From Erysipelothrix sp. (GTDB lineage: Bacteria; Bacillota_I; Bacilli_A; Erysipelotrichales; Erysipelotrichaceae), in contig JAGXRX010000016.1 in assembly GCA_018335655.1 (NCBI GenBank), forward strand, positions 1-33,541: 33,541 nt of DNA. The letters run 5' to 3'. The translations under genes and the position numbers were made by a program. Positions 1 through 7,909 of the stretch are shown in pieces (position 1 is the stretch's first letter; the number at the start of each line of letters is the position of its first letter). The notes beneath the pieces are model-generated. The model was given only the letters and a program-made list of their open reading frames with translations, was not told the origin of the DNA and did not search any database.

Positions 1-173
1 TTTAGACTCCAATACTTAAAACAACGCGTTTCATTCACAAATTCTGAGAGTTCTACACATAACGCTAACGTGCGATCAATGCGTGTATTTTCACGATTGG
101 TTTGATGCGTTGAAAAGATACGCTCATCAAGTTCTCTTTGATAAGGCATGTATAATGATGTGTCAATAATCAT
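1..173 (-). CDS. dUTP diphosphatase, dimeric type (partial, N-terminal 57 codons)
   Basis: This is the N-terminal part of a gene that runs off the left edge. The frame is open from an ATG at 173 to the edge, and a GGAGG Shine-Dalgarno site lies at 178-182. The visible protein contains LDERI, RTLALCVELSEF and NETRCFKYWS. This matches the start of the all-alpha dimeric dUTPase family (dUTPase_2, related to MazG), where the ExxE and later acidic residues bind magnesium. Such enzymes hydrolyse dUTP to dUMP in the cytoplasm, which keeps uracil out of DNA and feeds thymidylate synthesis. It starts 11 bases after the ABC exporter gene ends, so it is probably the last visible gene of that transcript. 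The C-terminal half cannot be seen, so completeness is unknown. Confidence 0.8.
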   Translation of the reverse strand, partial: MIIDTSLYMPYQRELDERIFSTHQTNRENTRIDRTLALCVELSEFVNETRCFKYWSL

Positions 174-184
174 AATTCCTCCTT

Positions 185-1957
185 TTAGTCATCGAGTTGT
201 TCAAACTGATGGGTGTATAATTCAAAATATCGCTTCTTAAGATTAATAAGCTCATTGTGGGTTCCAGATTCAACAATTCGTCCTTTAGAAATGACACAAA
301 TCATATCCGCATTCACAATCGTTGATAATCGATGGGCAACCACAACAGCACTTTTACCTTTTAATAATGTCTTAATTGCATCTTGTAGGATTGCCTCATG
401 ATTTGAGTCAATCGATGCGGTAGCTTCATCAAGAATAATAAGTGAAGGACTTGCACATAATGCACGTGCAAAGCTAATAAGTTGCTTTTCACCTACTGAT
501 AACTTCGCTCCACCTTCTAATACTGGTTCATCATAACCTTTTTCAAGTTTCATAATGAAGTCATGAGCATGTACAGCTTTAGCCGCTGACATTATGTCTT
601 CAAGGCTTGCGTCAGGTCTTCCATAAGCAATATTACTTGCGATTGTCCCCATAAATAAATGTGGGGTTTGAAGCACATACCCAAGGGATGAGCGAAGCCA
701 TGATAATGGTCGCTCTTGTATATTTACCCCATCAATGAGGATTTGTCCTGAAGTCGGTTCATAGAAGCGACACAATAGATTAACGATGGTAGACTTACCA
801 CCACCACTTTCACCAACTAAGGCTACGGTTTGTCCTGCTTTGATACTAAGATTAAAGTCAGTCAACACATTTTCACCTTCAATGTAATGAAAGTTCACAT
901 TGTCAAAGACTATATCTCCTTTTAATGGCACATGATCACTTGTTGTGCTCACATCAATAATGTCTTCCTTCGCATCCAATAAAGATAATACACGCTCAGC
1001 ACTTGCTTGTGCCATTTGCATTTCTGCAAGGATACGCGCAATGTTTCTTAACGGTTCAAAGAAAGCATTCACATATTGAACATATAGAAGCAGTGTCCCA
1101 AGACCTAGAGTTCCCACAAGAACTGCTTGCCCTCCAAAACTAAGAAGCGAAGCACTTGAGATCGACGCAAAGGCAAAGACAATTGGCATAAAGAGTGATG
1201 AGAACAGCGCTGAGCGAATCGATTTTTGACGCATGCTTGTCGCAAGCGCTGCGAATGATTTCTCACGCTTTGGCTCAATAGCAAGTGTCTTAATACTCTT
1301 TATCCCTAAAATCATTTCTGAGAAGTCCGCTGTAATCATTGAATTGATTTTGCGCACATCACGATAAGCTTTAAGGATTTGCTTTTGAAAATAGCGAGCA
1401 ATAACATAAAGAATCGGGACCATCACTAAGACTAGAAGTGCGAGATACGCATTAATAATGAGCATCACAACACTAATCCCAATCATCATTGCTAAACCCC
1501 ATACCATATCAAGAAGTCCCCACGATACGATCTCAGAGAGTCGATTAATGTCTGAAGTCATACGTGACAAGATCCAACCAGATGCATGGGTATCATAATA
1601 AGAGAAAGAAAGACGTTGTAGTTTTTCAAATGAGATTTTGCGCATATGATAAGCAAAGTTCATTTCAATTTTTCCAGCTTGTTTAATGAAAAGATAAACC
1701 ATAGTCGTTTGAATAATCACTAACATGACATACAATGATGCGAATAAAGGTATACGATCAAGGTATCTTCCTGCTGAAATAAACTCATCTAAGGCAAAAC
1801 GATTAAAGAGTGGAAAGGTTACATCCCCTAATGCGAGGATTATCATTAACGCAAAGAGAATGAGAACATCACGTTTAAAAGTCCACAAAATACTTAATAT
1901 TCGCTTCCATAAACCTTGGTCTAAGGAAGGAAGCGAGGAAAATTCTTGATCATCCAT
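185..1957 (-). CDS. ABC exporter half-transporter, subunit with the canonical Walker B glutamate
   Basis: This 590-residue type IV ABC exporter half has an N-terminal transmembrane domain of six helices (about residues 30-320) and a C-terminal nucleotide-binding domain. Walker A is GESGGGKS near 381-390. The signature loop is LSVGEKQ near 484, not the usual LSGGQ. Walker B is LIILDEA near 504, with the catalytic Glu, and the switch His is in VVVAHRLST. It overlaps the upstream half-transporter by 8 bases, so the two are translationally coupled and very likely form a heterodimer of the LmrCD/BmrCD/TM287-288 type, exporting drugs, lipids or peptides. The substrate cannot be read from the sequence. 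The altered signature loop faces the degenerate site of the partner, as expected for such pairs. Confidence 0.9.
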   Translation of the reverse strand: MDDQEFSSLPSLDQGLWKRILSILWTFKRDVLILFALMIILALGDVTFPLFNRFALDEFISAGRYLDRIPLFASLYVMLVIIQTTMVYLFIKQAGKIEMNFAYHMRKISFEKLQRLSFSYYDTHASGWILSRMTSDINRLSEIVSWGLLDMVWGLAMMIGISVVMLIINAYLALLVLVMVPILYVIARYFQKQILKAYRDVRKINSMITADFSEMILGIKSIKTLAIEPKREKSFAALATSMRQKSIRSALFSSLFMPIVFAFASISSASLLSFGGQAVLVGTLGLGTLLLYVQYVNAFFEPLRNIARILAEMQMAQASAERVLSLLDAKEDIIDVSTTSDHVPLKGDIVFDNVNFHYIEGENVLTDFNLSIKAGQTVALVGESGGGKSTIVNLLCRFYEPTSGQILIDGVNIQERPLSWLRSSLGYVLQTPHLFMGTIASNIAYGRPDASLEDIMSAAKAVHAHDFIMKLEKGYDEPVLEGGAKLSVGEKQLISFARALCASPSLIILDEATASIDSNHEAILQDAIKTLLKGKSAVVVAHRLSTIVNADMICVISKGRIVESGTHNELINLKKRYFELYTHQFEQLDD

Positions 1958-3731
1958 GTTGCACCTCCTCTTGTAAACTCACAACATGTGCATAATCTTC
2001 ACATGACGTCATGAGTTGGTCGTGTTTTCCTTGAGCAATCACTTGCCCATCTTTTAGAAAAATAATTTTATCTGCGTGTTTTGCACTGGCGACTCTATGC
2101 GTAATAATGAGTGTTGTCAGTGGATAATTCACTTGATCAAGCGCTGTGCGCACATGTGCATCAGTCTTCGCATCAAGAGCAGAGAGTGAATCATCAAATA
2201 TAATCATTGGAGATTTTAAAATAAGCGCACGCGCCATCGCTAGTCTTTGCTTTTGTCCACCAGAAAGTGTGACACCATTCTCTCCAACTTTTGTCTCTAG
2301 ACCTGCTTCAAAGTTTTCAATCATGGATGCTAAAGAGGTTTGATGAAGTATCGAATGAATGGCTTCATCATCCATTTCATTACTTGCGACTAGCAAATTA
2401 TTGCGAATAGAATCTGAGAATAAAGTCGGTTCTTGTAAAACAATTGAGCATTGTGAACGTAGTGAATGTTTAGAGATTTCAGACAATGCAATACCATCCA
2501 TTCGAATAACACCTTCACTTGGCTCGACAAGACGTGCCATAAGGCTTACGATGGATGATTTTCCACTTCCTGTTGCCCCCATAATCGCAACTGTTGTATA
2601 AGCCTCAATAGTAAAACTAACCCCTTCTAAAACTTTCTTGTGATCATCTGGATAGATAAGTGATACATTGTCAAATTCAACGTTTCCTACAACGGTGTGT
2701 TCAACACCTTCATTTACATTTTCAATGTCATAATTCAAAAGTTGAGCACAACGAGTCAGTGCTACATCAACTTTACCCATGTCACTAAGTATTCTTCCAA
2801 CATTTCGGATTGGCCAAAGTACCATAGAAACATAGGAAACGAAGACTGTGTATTCACCAACACTTAGTTGACCTCTTAAAACAAAACTAATTCCAGTCAC
2901 TACCACTAAAACAATTTGAAGCAATATAAAGAAATCTGAAAGACCCCAATACATGCCTAACTGATGGATTAATTTATAAGTTAAGTCACGATACGTTGCA
3001 TTCTTCGTTTCAAACTTACCAATTTCATGAGATTCTTGATGAAAGGCTTTTACCACTCTCACCCCTTGAATATTCTCTTGAATGGTAGTCGTAAGTTCAC
3101 TTTCAGCTTCGTCACTTGCCTTAAATGCTTTTTGCATTCGTCTAAAGAACACAAAGGCAAACGTAAAGATGATAGGCATGACCATCATGGAAATCCAAGC
3201 AAGTTGTGGTTGAATTCCAAGTAAGATTACAAATGCCATGGTTGCCATGAAAATGGCATACATTAACTCAGAAAGCTGTGATGAAAGAAAACGTCGTAAT
3301 ACATCCACATCGGAGGTGACCCGCTGAATCATATCCCCAGAATGATGACTACTCCATTCTTTATGAGATAGACTTAAGACATGTTTATACAGAGCATTTC
3401 TTAATGATTCAATAACACGCTCAGATAAGATAGCATTAAATGCTCCTCTCAGAAACATAAACATCCCTGAAAGAAGTGTCACTACAACAAGCATGATCCC
3501 TGCAAGCCATAAATTTGCACGTAAAACATCAACACTCACAATGGTGTTGGTAAGCCAGATAAAGATTGGATGTGAAGGATCATTTAAGTTTAAGATAGTA
3601 TCCACAAAGAATGAAACATAGAGTGGAGTCATTAGTGTAAATAACACGACTAACATCGTAAACAAAAGTAAAGCAATAACCATCCAAGCAGTTTTTCTAA
3701 TATGATTGAGTAATAATTTATAAGAAGACAT
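1950..3731 (-). CDS. ABC exporter half-transporter, subunit with a degenerate Walker B
   Basis: This 593-residue ABC exporter half is the partner of the gene that follows it. It has six predicted membrane helices in its first ~320 residues, then a nucleotide-binding domain with Walker A GATGSGKS near 384, a canonical LSGGQKQ signature near 487, and Walker B MIIFDDS near 508. The catalytic Glu after the Walker B Asp is replaced by Asp. In known heterodimeric exporters this marks the subunit that builds the non-hydrolytic ATP site. The switch His (LIITHRVAS) is kept. The start is 12 bases after the stop of the Gx-transporter gene, with only a weak purine-rich ribosome site, so coupling from upstream is plausible. 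Confidence 0.9.
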   Translation of the reverse strand: MSSYKLLLNHIRKTAWMVIALLLFTMLVVLFTLMTPLYVSFFVDTILNLNDPSHPIFIWLTNTIVSVDVLRANLWLAGIMLVVVTLLSGMFMFLRGAFNAILSERVIESLRNALYKHVLSLSHKEWSSHHSGDMIQRVTSDVDVLRRFLSSQLSELMYAIFMATMAFVILLGIQPQLAWISMMVMPIIFTFAFVFFRRMQKAFKASDEAESELTTTIQENIQGVRVVKAFHQESHEIGKFETKNATYRDLTYKLIHQLGMYWGLSDFFILLQIVLVVVTGISFVLRGQLSVGEYTVFVSYVSMVLWPIRNVGRILSDMGKVDVALTRCAQLLNYDIENVNEGVEHTVVGNVEFDNVSLIYPDDHKKVLEGVSFTIEAYTTVAIMGATGSGKSSIVSLMARLVEPSEGVIRMDGIALSEISKHSLRSQCSIVLQEPTLFSDSIRNNLLVASNEMDDEAIHSILHQTSLASMIENFEAGLETKVGENGVTLSGGQKQRLAMARALILKSPMIIFDDSLSALDAKTDAHVRTALDQVNYPLTTLIITHRVASAKHADKIIFLKDGQVIAQGKHDQLMTSCEDYAHVVSLQEEVQHG

Positions 3732-3743
3732 ACGTTACACTTT

Positions 3744-4247
3744 CTACTTCATAACTCGAAGACGTTGTAATGCCCCAGTTGCTAGAATTCCTGTAAGAAG
3801 TCCAGTTGGAATTGATAACCAAATAAGTGGTGGCATCCAATAAATCATAAACACTGAGGAATAAATAAGCATAATCATGAAAACTTGACCAACATTATGA
3901 AATGCTGCAGCCGCAATCGATAAACCAACTACTGAAAACTTGTTTGTCTTATAAAGAAGCGCAACAATTGTTGTGCTAATAAGAACTCCACTTAAAGATA
4001 CCCAAAATCCCGTTCCAAATAAAATGCCTCGCAATAGTGAAGCAATGAGTACACGAGATAGGTTTACTGCATACATGGTTTTAATACCATATAGCATTAA
4101 AGCAATGAGTCCTAAGATATTAGCTAATCCTAGCTTAACCCCAGGAACAGGAATGGGTAACACAGGTTCAATTAAGTGAAAAACAATGCTCATGGCCATG
4201 AGCATAGTAATAATCATCATGTTTTTTACACTATTTTTACGATTCAT
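3744..4247 (-). CDS. Gx transporter family membrane protein (heptaprenyl diphosphate synthase component I-like)
   Basis: This 167-residue protein is hydrophobic almost throughout, with five or six predicted membrane helices. The segment EPVLPIPVPGVKLGLANILGL near residues 27-47 is the hallmark of the family often labelled heptaprenyl diphosphate synthase component I or Gx transporter; these proteins resemble S-components of ECF transporters. The prenyl-synthase name is historical, and no catalytic motif is present. It overlaps the NusG-II gene by ATGA. This family recurs beside NusG-II proteins, and I recall a pair of this kind (EetA/EetB) in flavin-based extracellular electron transfer loci of Listeria and lactobacilli. 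No Ndh2, FmnB or PplA gene lies in this window, so that role is only a suggestion. Confidence 0.8.
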   Translation of the reverse strand: MNRKNSVKNMMIITMLMAMSIVFHLIEPVLPIPVPGVKLGLANILGLIALMLYGIKTMYAVNLSRVLIASLLRGILFGTGFWVSLSGVLISTTIVALLYKTNKFSVVGLSIAAAAFHNVGQVFMIMLIYSSVFMIYWMPPLIWLSIPTGLLTGILATGALQRLRVMK

Positions 4248-4627
4248 TTGACCTCAAAATCAATATCTCCTTCTTTAGGAGCAACAATTACAATTAAAAT
4301 ATGGTTTGGTAAACAAGTAATAGGAACAAATGATGAACTCACCCACCCTTGTATTGAACATATATTGAGCGGTGATGTTTCTTTTTCAACGCGAATACGT
4401 TGATCTTGTACTTCAATAAATACTTCTCCTAATGTGCCTTGAACGACGTAATTTGCATTAATAGACATATCTATGCGCAGAATTTCTTCATCTCTGTAAG
4501 AAACAATCGCAATTCTTTGTCCAGAATTAGCTGCATTGATAAGCCATGTTAATGAGCCATACAGTAGAGTTGACCCTACTACAAGCACAATCACAAGCCA
4601 TTGATCAAATCGATTTAAATATTTCAT
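4244..4627 (-). CDS. NusG domain II-containing membrane-anchored protein
   Basis: This 127-residue protein has one N-terminal membrane helix (about residues 11-32), followed by an extracytoplasmic beta-rich domain. The pattern VVQGTLGEVFIEVQDQRIRV, followed by a Cys in NICSIQGWV and a second Cys in PITCLPN, fits the NusG domain II family (a beta-barrel domain, not the transcription factor NusG). The start has an AGGAGG Shine-Dalgarno site 7 bases upstream. It is the first gene after the -10 box at 4650-4655 and overlaps the Gx-transporter gene by four bases (ATGA), so the two products probably act as a membrane pair. The function of the pair is not established from this sequence. Confidence 0.75.
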   Translation of the reverse strand: MKYLNRFDQWLVIVLVVGSTLLYGSLTWLINAANSGQRIAIVSYRDEEILRIDMSINANYVVQGTLGEVFIEVQDQRIRVEKETSPLNICSIQGWVSSSFVPITCLPNHILIVIVAPKEGDIDFEVK

Positions 4628-4649
4628 AGGGTCCTCCTGTCATTGTATT

Positions 4650-4655
4650 ATTATA
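4650..4655 (-). promoter_or_regulatory. -10 box for the NusG-II/Gx/ABC exporter operon
   Basis: The minus strand reads TATAAT here, about 22 bases before the ATG at 4627. No good -35 hexamer is seen at 16-18 bases. It sits between the terminator that ends ktrA and the NusG-II gene, which supports an independent transcription start. Confidence 0.45.
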
Positions 4656-4675
4656 GCGCAATATTTGCCATGAGA

Positions 4676-4704
4676 AAAGAAAAAAAGTGGAACCCACCTT
4701 TTTA
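4676..4704 (-). terminator. Rho-independent terminator of ktrBA
   Basis: On the minus strand GGTGG, a GTT loop and CCACTT form a stem extended by A/T pairs and followed by a run of seven T. The 5' arm overlaps the ktrA stop codon. Confidence 0.65.
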
Positions 4705-5385
4705 CAATTTGCCTTGCAATTCGTATTTCTCGAAAACTTCTTTATCAGCAATGATGACTAATAAATCATCACTCTTTAAAACATACTCAGCATCTGGAGA
4801 TAGTGTAATCTTTGTTTGGCCATTTTGCTTAACACCAACAACATTAACCCCATAAACAGCTCTTAAGTTTAAGTCCTTTAATGAATGATTTGCCCATTTT
4901 TCAGGTACAAGTAATTCTGCAACCATTGTTGTAGCATCAAGATCAAGAAACTCTTTAAGATTCTTAGACATGAGTGTCTTCGCAACACGCTCTCCCATTT
5001 CTTTTTCAGGACGAACAACATAGTCAGCACCAATCTTTTTAAGAATGGACATATATGTTTTGTTTTTTGCCTTTGCGACAATGTATGGCACGTTGAGTTC
5101 TTTTAAATTCATGATTGCTAAAATAGAGGCTTCTAAATTAGTTCCTGTTGCGACAATTCCAACATCCACATCGGCTACACCGACTGCACGAAGTTGTTCA
5201 ATGTCAGTAAAATCAGCGACCACTGCGCTTGTTGCATATTCACCTGCTCGGTCTACATTAATGACATCTTTATCGATAGCAATAACATCGTTATTGTTTT
5301 CTGAAAGTGTCTTAGCAATACTTGAACCAAAGATACCGAGTCCTAAGATTGCATATGTTTTCTCATTTGATTTATTTTTCGACAT
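4702..5385 (-). CDS. ktrA: Potassium uptake regulatory subunit KtrA (TrkA family, RCK)
   Basis: This 227-residue cytoplasmic protein has a Rossmann RCK_N domain at the N-terminus, with GLGIFG at residues 15-20 and an acidic ADP-ribose-binding residue in VIAIDKD. A RCK_C (TrkA_C) domain follows in roughly residues 145-222. Such subunits form an octameric ring that gates the KtrB channel in response to ATP/ADP, and in many Bacillota also to c-di-AMP through the RCK_C domain. The gene starts 8 bases after ktrB, with a TAGGAG ribosome site, and ends in a terminator, so ktrBA is a two-gene unit. The single RCK module separates it from the two-module TrkA of proteobacteria. Confidence 0.9.
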   Translation of the reverse strand: MSKNKSNEKTYAILGLGIFGSSIAKTLSENNNDVIAIDKDVINVDRAGEYATSAVVADFTDIEQLRAVGVADVDVGIVATGTNLEASILAIMNLKELNVPYIVAKAKNKTYMSILKKIGADYVVRPEKEMGERVAKTLMSKNLKEFLDLDATTMVAELLVPEKWANHSLKDLNLRAVYGVNVVGVKQNGQTKITLSPDAEYVLKSDDLLVIIADKEVFEKYELQGKL

Positions 5386-5393
5386 GATGTCTC

Positions 5394-6779
5394 CTATCCG
5401 ACAATGACTTGTCCCTGAGGGTATTCTACTAAATTAGCACGACGCATAACACGATTGGATTTTAGTGTATATGCTACTGCAACTGGACCAATACGACCGA
5501 TAAACATAAGGACGATAATAATGCCTTTACCCCATGAATTAAGGAAAGGTGTTATCCCCATTGAAAGCCCAACGGTTCCCATTGCGCTGACTGCTTCAAA
5601 GACAATCGTTAACGCATCACCTTGTTGAACAAATAATAACCCAACAATCCCTGAAAAAACAATAACTAAACTTAAAACTAAGATAGTTACAGCTCGACGT
5701 AAGAGATCTCGTGATATCGTCTTCTTAAATAAAACAAGAGAATCTTTATTTCTTAACTCTGTAATGACATATAGAACAACTAATGCCATTGTGGTTGTTT
5801 TAATACCCCCTGCAGTTCCTCCAGGTGATCCCCCGATGAACATAAAGAGCATCATAATAACAAGTGTTGCGGGTCTTAAATCAGCAATATTCAACGTGGA
5901 GAATCCAGCAGTACGTAGTGTTACTGATTGAAATAAAGAAGCCATGAGTTTATCTATGAGTGATAAAGATCCAAGTGATGCTGGGTTTGAATACTCAGCT
6001 AAGAATATAAATAACCAACCACTTAATATGAGAATAGCAGTGACAATTAAGACGAGCTTGACATGCACTTTTAATCGGTTGAAGATTCGCTTAAGTGGAA
6101 TTCTCTTAATGATTGAACTGGATGATTTTTGAAGATCAAACCAAACACTAAATCCTAAGCCACCCATAATGATTTGAATCATGACTGTGAAGTTAACTAC
6201 AGGATTAGAAACAAAGTTTTGCAGTGATACTGCTCCTAATATATCAAATCCTGCATTATTGAATGCTGAAATTGAGATAAACAAAGACTTGTAGAGTCCT
6301 TCACCTAGTCCAAACAAAGGAACAAATTGTGTTGCTAGTAAAACAAATCCTAACACTTCAAAGAATAGCGTGTACTTAAGAATAAAGACGATAAATTTCG
6401 TAATGTCAGTTAATGAGGTTCGATTTAGTGTTTCTTGCATGATAATTTTATCATGAATATTTAACTTCCCTCCAATAGCAATCATAAACAAGGCTATAAA
6501 TGTCATGAGGGATAGTCCCCCAATTTGCATGAGTAACATAACGACAACCTGACCAAAGATTGTATAGGACTCAGCCACAACTAATGGTGATAAACCTGTA
6601 ACACATACTGCTGATGTCGCAATGAAGAGATGATCTAAATATGAAGTTGGTATTTGTTGAGCAATAGGAAGTGATAAAAGGACACTACCAACAAAAATAA
6701 CAGTTAAAAAGCCTAGCACAATTTGTTGTGCTGGGCGTAAAATAATCAGTTTTGAATCTACAAAGAATCGAGTGCTCAT
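5394..6779 (-). CDS. ktrB: Potassium uptake channel subunit KtrB (TrkH/Trk superfamily)
   Basis: This 461-residue membrane protein has four repeated M1-P-M2 units. The stretch GSPGGTAGGIKTTT near residues 315-328 is a selectivity-filter-like/gating-loop region typical of TrkH/KtrB, and FNNAGFD and LRTAGFST correspond to filter regions of earlier repeats. It conducts K+ (with Na+ coupling in characterised Ktr systems) and works with the KtrA ring encoded next to it. No Shine-Dalgarno sequence precedes the ATG. A promoter whose -10 ends about 18 bases upstream predicts a leader of only about 10 bases. No other in-frame ATG suits the N-terminus, so I keep this start. Confidence 0.92.
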   Translation of the reverse strand: MSTRFFVDSKLIILRPAQQIVLGFLTVIFVGSVLLSLPIAQQIPTSYLDHLFIATSAVCVTGLSPLVVAESYTIFGQVVVMLLMQIGGLSLMTFIALFMIAIGGKLNIHDKIIMQETLNRTSLTDITKFIVFILKYTLFFEVLGFVLLATQFVPLFGLGEGLYKSLFISISAFNNAGFDILGAVSLQNFVSNPVVNFTVMIQIIMGGLGFSVWFDLQKSSSSIIKRIPLKRIFNRLKVHVKLVLIVTAILILSGWLFIFLAEYSNPASLGSLSLIDKLMASLFQSVTLRTAGFSTLNIADLRPATLVIMMLFMFIGGSPGGTAGGIKTTTMALVVLYVITELRNKDSLVLFKKTISRDLLRRAVTILVLSLVIVFSGIVGLLFVQQGDALTIVFEAVSAMGTVGLSMGITPFLNSWGKGIIIVLMFIGRIGPVAVAYTLKSNRVMRRANLVEYPQGQVIVG

Positions 6780-6796
6780 AATGTTTGTACGCGAGT

Positions 6797-6825
6797 AGTA
6801 TACCCCTTATTGTTGAATTTGTCCA
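6797..6825 (-). promoter_or_regulatory. Promoter of ktrBA
   Basis: The minus strand carries TGGACA (6820-6825), a 17-base spacer, and TATACT (6797-6802). Transcription should start near 6790, leaving a leader of about 10 bases with no ribosome-binding site. Confidence 0.65.
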
Positions 6826-6844
6826 TGTTTAGTCTTGAAGCAAT

Positions 6845-7909
6845 CTAAGCATTTTCGAGGCGAACTTCTTTAAGTACATCTTGATACGCTGGACGATGTG
6901 CATATCCTCCATTTGCAATTTCCAACATCACAATATGGTAGTTGTGATTTCCTTCAATAAGGAGTGGTCCATCTGGGGTTACACACACATCCCAACCAAT
7001 TAAACGATCGCCAACACATTGAGTAGCACGTAGTACTAAATCAATTGCTTCATCAATGTATGGGATAACCACACCATCAAGAGGATGATGGGTATCTGGA
7101 TGATGAGTGAATACTTGATTTCCAAATGTGATGATTTGTTGACCTAATCCTTCAAGTTGATGAGTATTGGTGTTTAGTTTTACAAAAAATCCTTTTGATG
7201 TACCTGGATTGTCAACCACTGAACCTTGTCTTCCAAAGCGCATGCAAGCACTAATAATACGCGGTGCACCCTCTAGAGGTTGATAAGTATCCATGCGAAC
7301 AGTATTTATTGATGCTGGATTTATTGCATTAATTACTGGATGTTGTACGAGTGTGTTTTGAATAATCATTTTTGAGGATATACATTGATTCCAAATCGTC
7401 TTCATTAGTTCTAAGTTAGATAGGCAGCTCTCATCGATTTTGAATGCACCTACCCCTCCTTTTAGATCATTAGGTTTAATGAAAAGACTTTGATATGGTG
7501 ATTCTTCTATCCATTGAGATAATAGCGCAATAAACTTTGAAAGCTCATTCAAATCTAAAATCTCATCATTTATGGAATAAATGTTTCCATGATTTGAATA
7601 GGCGAGTATTTTTGCGGTTGGAATATCATGTTCAAGACAAAAACGATAAAATTCTAATTTGTTTAAAAGAAGCTCAACTGAATTAGGTGAGTGTAAAACT
7701 TTAGATGTTTGAATAAGTCCAATGAAGTGATCACTGACATAGTTACTAAGTGGAAGTGATCCTTTGCGATAACAGAAACGACTCAAATATTCATTTGGCA
7801 TACGCTTTAATCGTAATGCTTCCTTACTCATTTCAAACACGATTTGAATAAGTGGTTTTCTTAATGGATCACTTAGTACCCGTTTTATTTTTGATAAGTT
7901 TTGATTCAT
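6845..7909 (-). CDS. ATP-grasp family protein (sugar-transfer-associated ATP-grasp type)
   Basis: This 354-residue soluble protein has an ATP-grasp core. FIKPNDLKGGVGAFKI near residues 142-157 gives the nucleotide-binding Lys and glycine-rich loop. NPASINTVRMDTY near 200 and GWDVCVTPDGPLLIEGNHN near 303-321 supply the metal-binding acidic and Asn residues. The pattern best fits the family called sugar-transfer-associated ATP-grasp (Pfam ATPgrasp_ST), whose members probably ligate a carboxylate to an amine or similar nucleophile. The substrate is unknown. The ATG overlaps the TGA of the amino-acid permease gene (ATGA), so the two are translationally coupled and may act on the same compound. 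An amino-acid or peptide ligase is possible, but nothing in the sequence proves it. Confidence 0.7.
   Translation of the reverse strand: MNQNLSKIKRVLSDPLRKPLIQIVFEMSKEALRLKRMPNEYLSRFCYRKGSLPLSNYVSDHFIGLIQTSKVLHSPNSVELLLNKLEFYRFCLEHDIPTAKILAYSNHGNIYSINDEILDLNELSKFIALLSQWIEESPYQSLFIKPNDLKGGVGAFKIDESCLSNLELMKTIWNQCISSKMIIQNTLVQHPVINAINPASINTVRMDTYQPLEGAPRIISACMRFGRQGSVVDNPGTSKGFFVKLNTNTHQLEGLGQQIITFGNQVFTHHPDTHHPLDGVVIPYIDEAIDLVLRATQCVGDRLIGWDVCVTPDGPLLIEGNHNYHIVMLEIANGGYAHRPAYQDVLKEVRLENA

Noticed and set aside
4244-4250. TGA read as tryptophan (Mycoplasma-type code)
   Set aside because: TGA ends several genes at ATGA overlaps (for example at 4244, 7906, 10665 and 15016), and Trp is encoded by TGG throughout, so TGA is a stop here.
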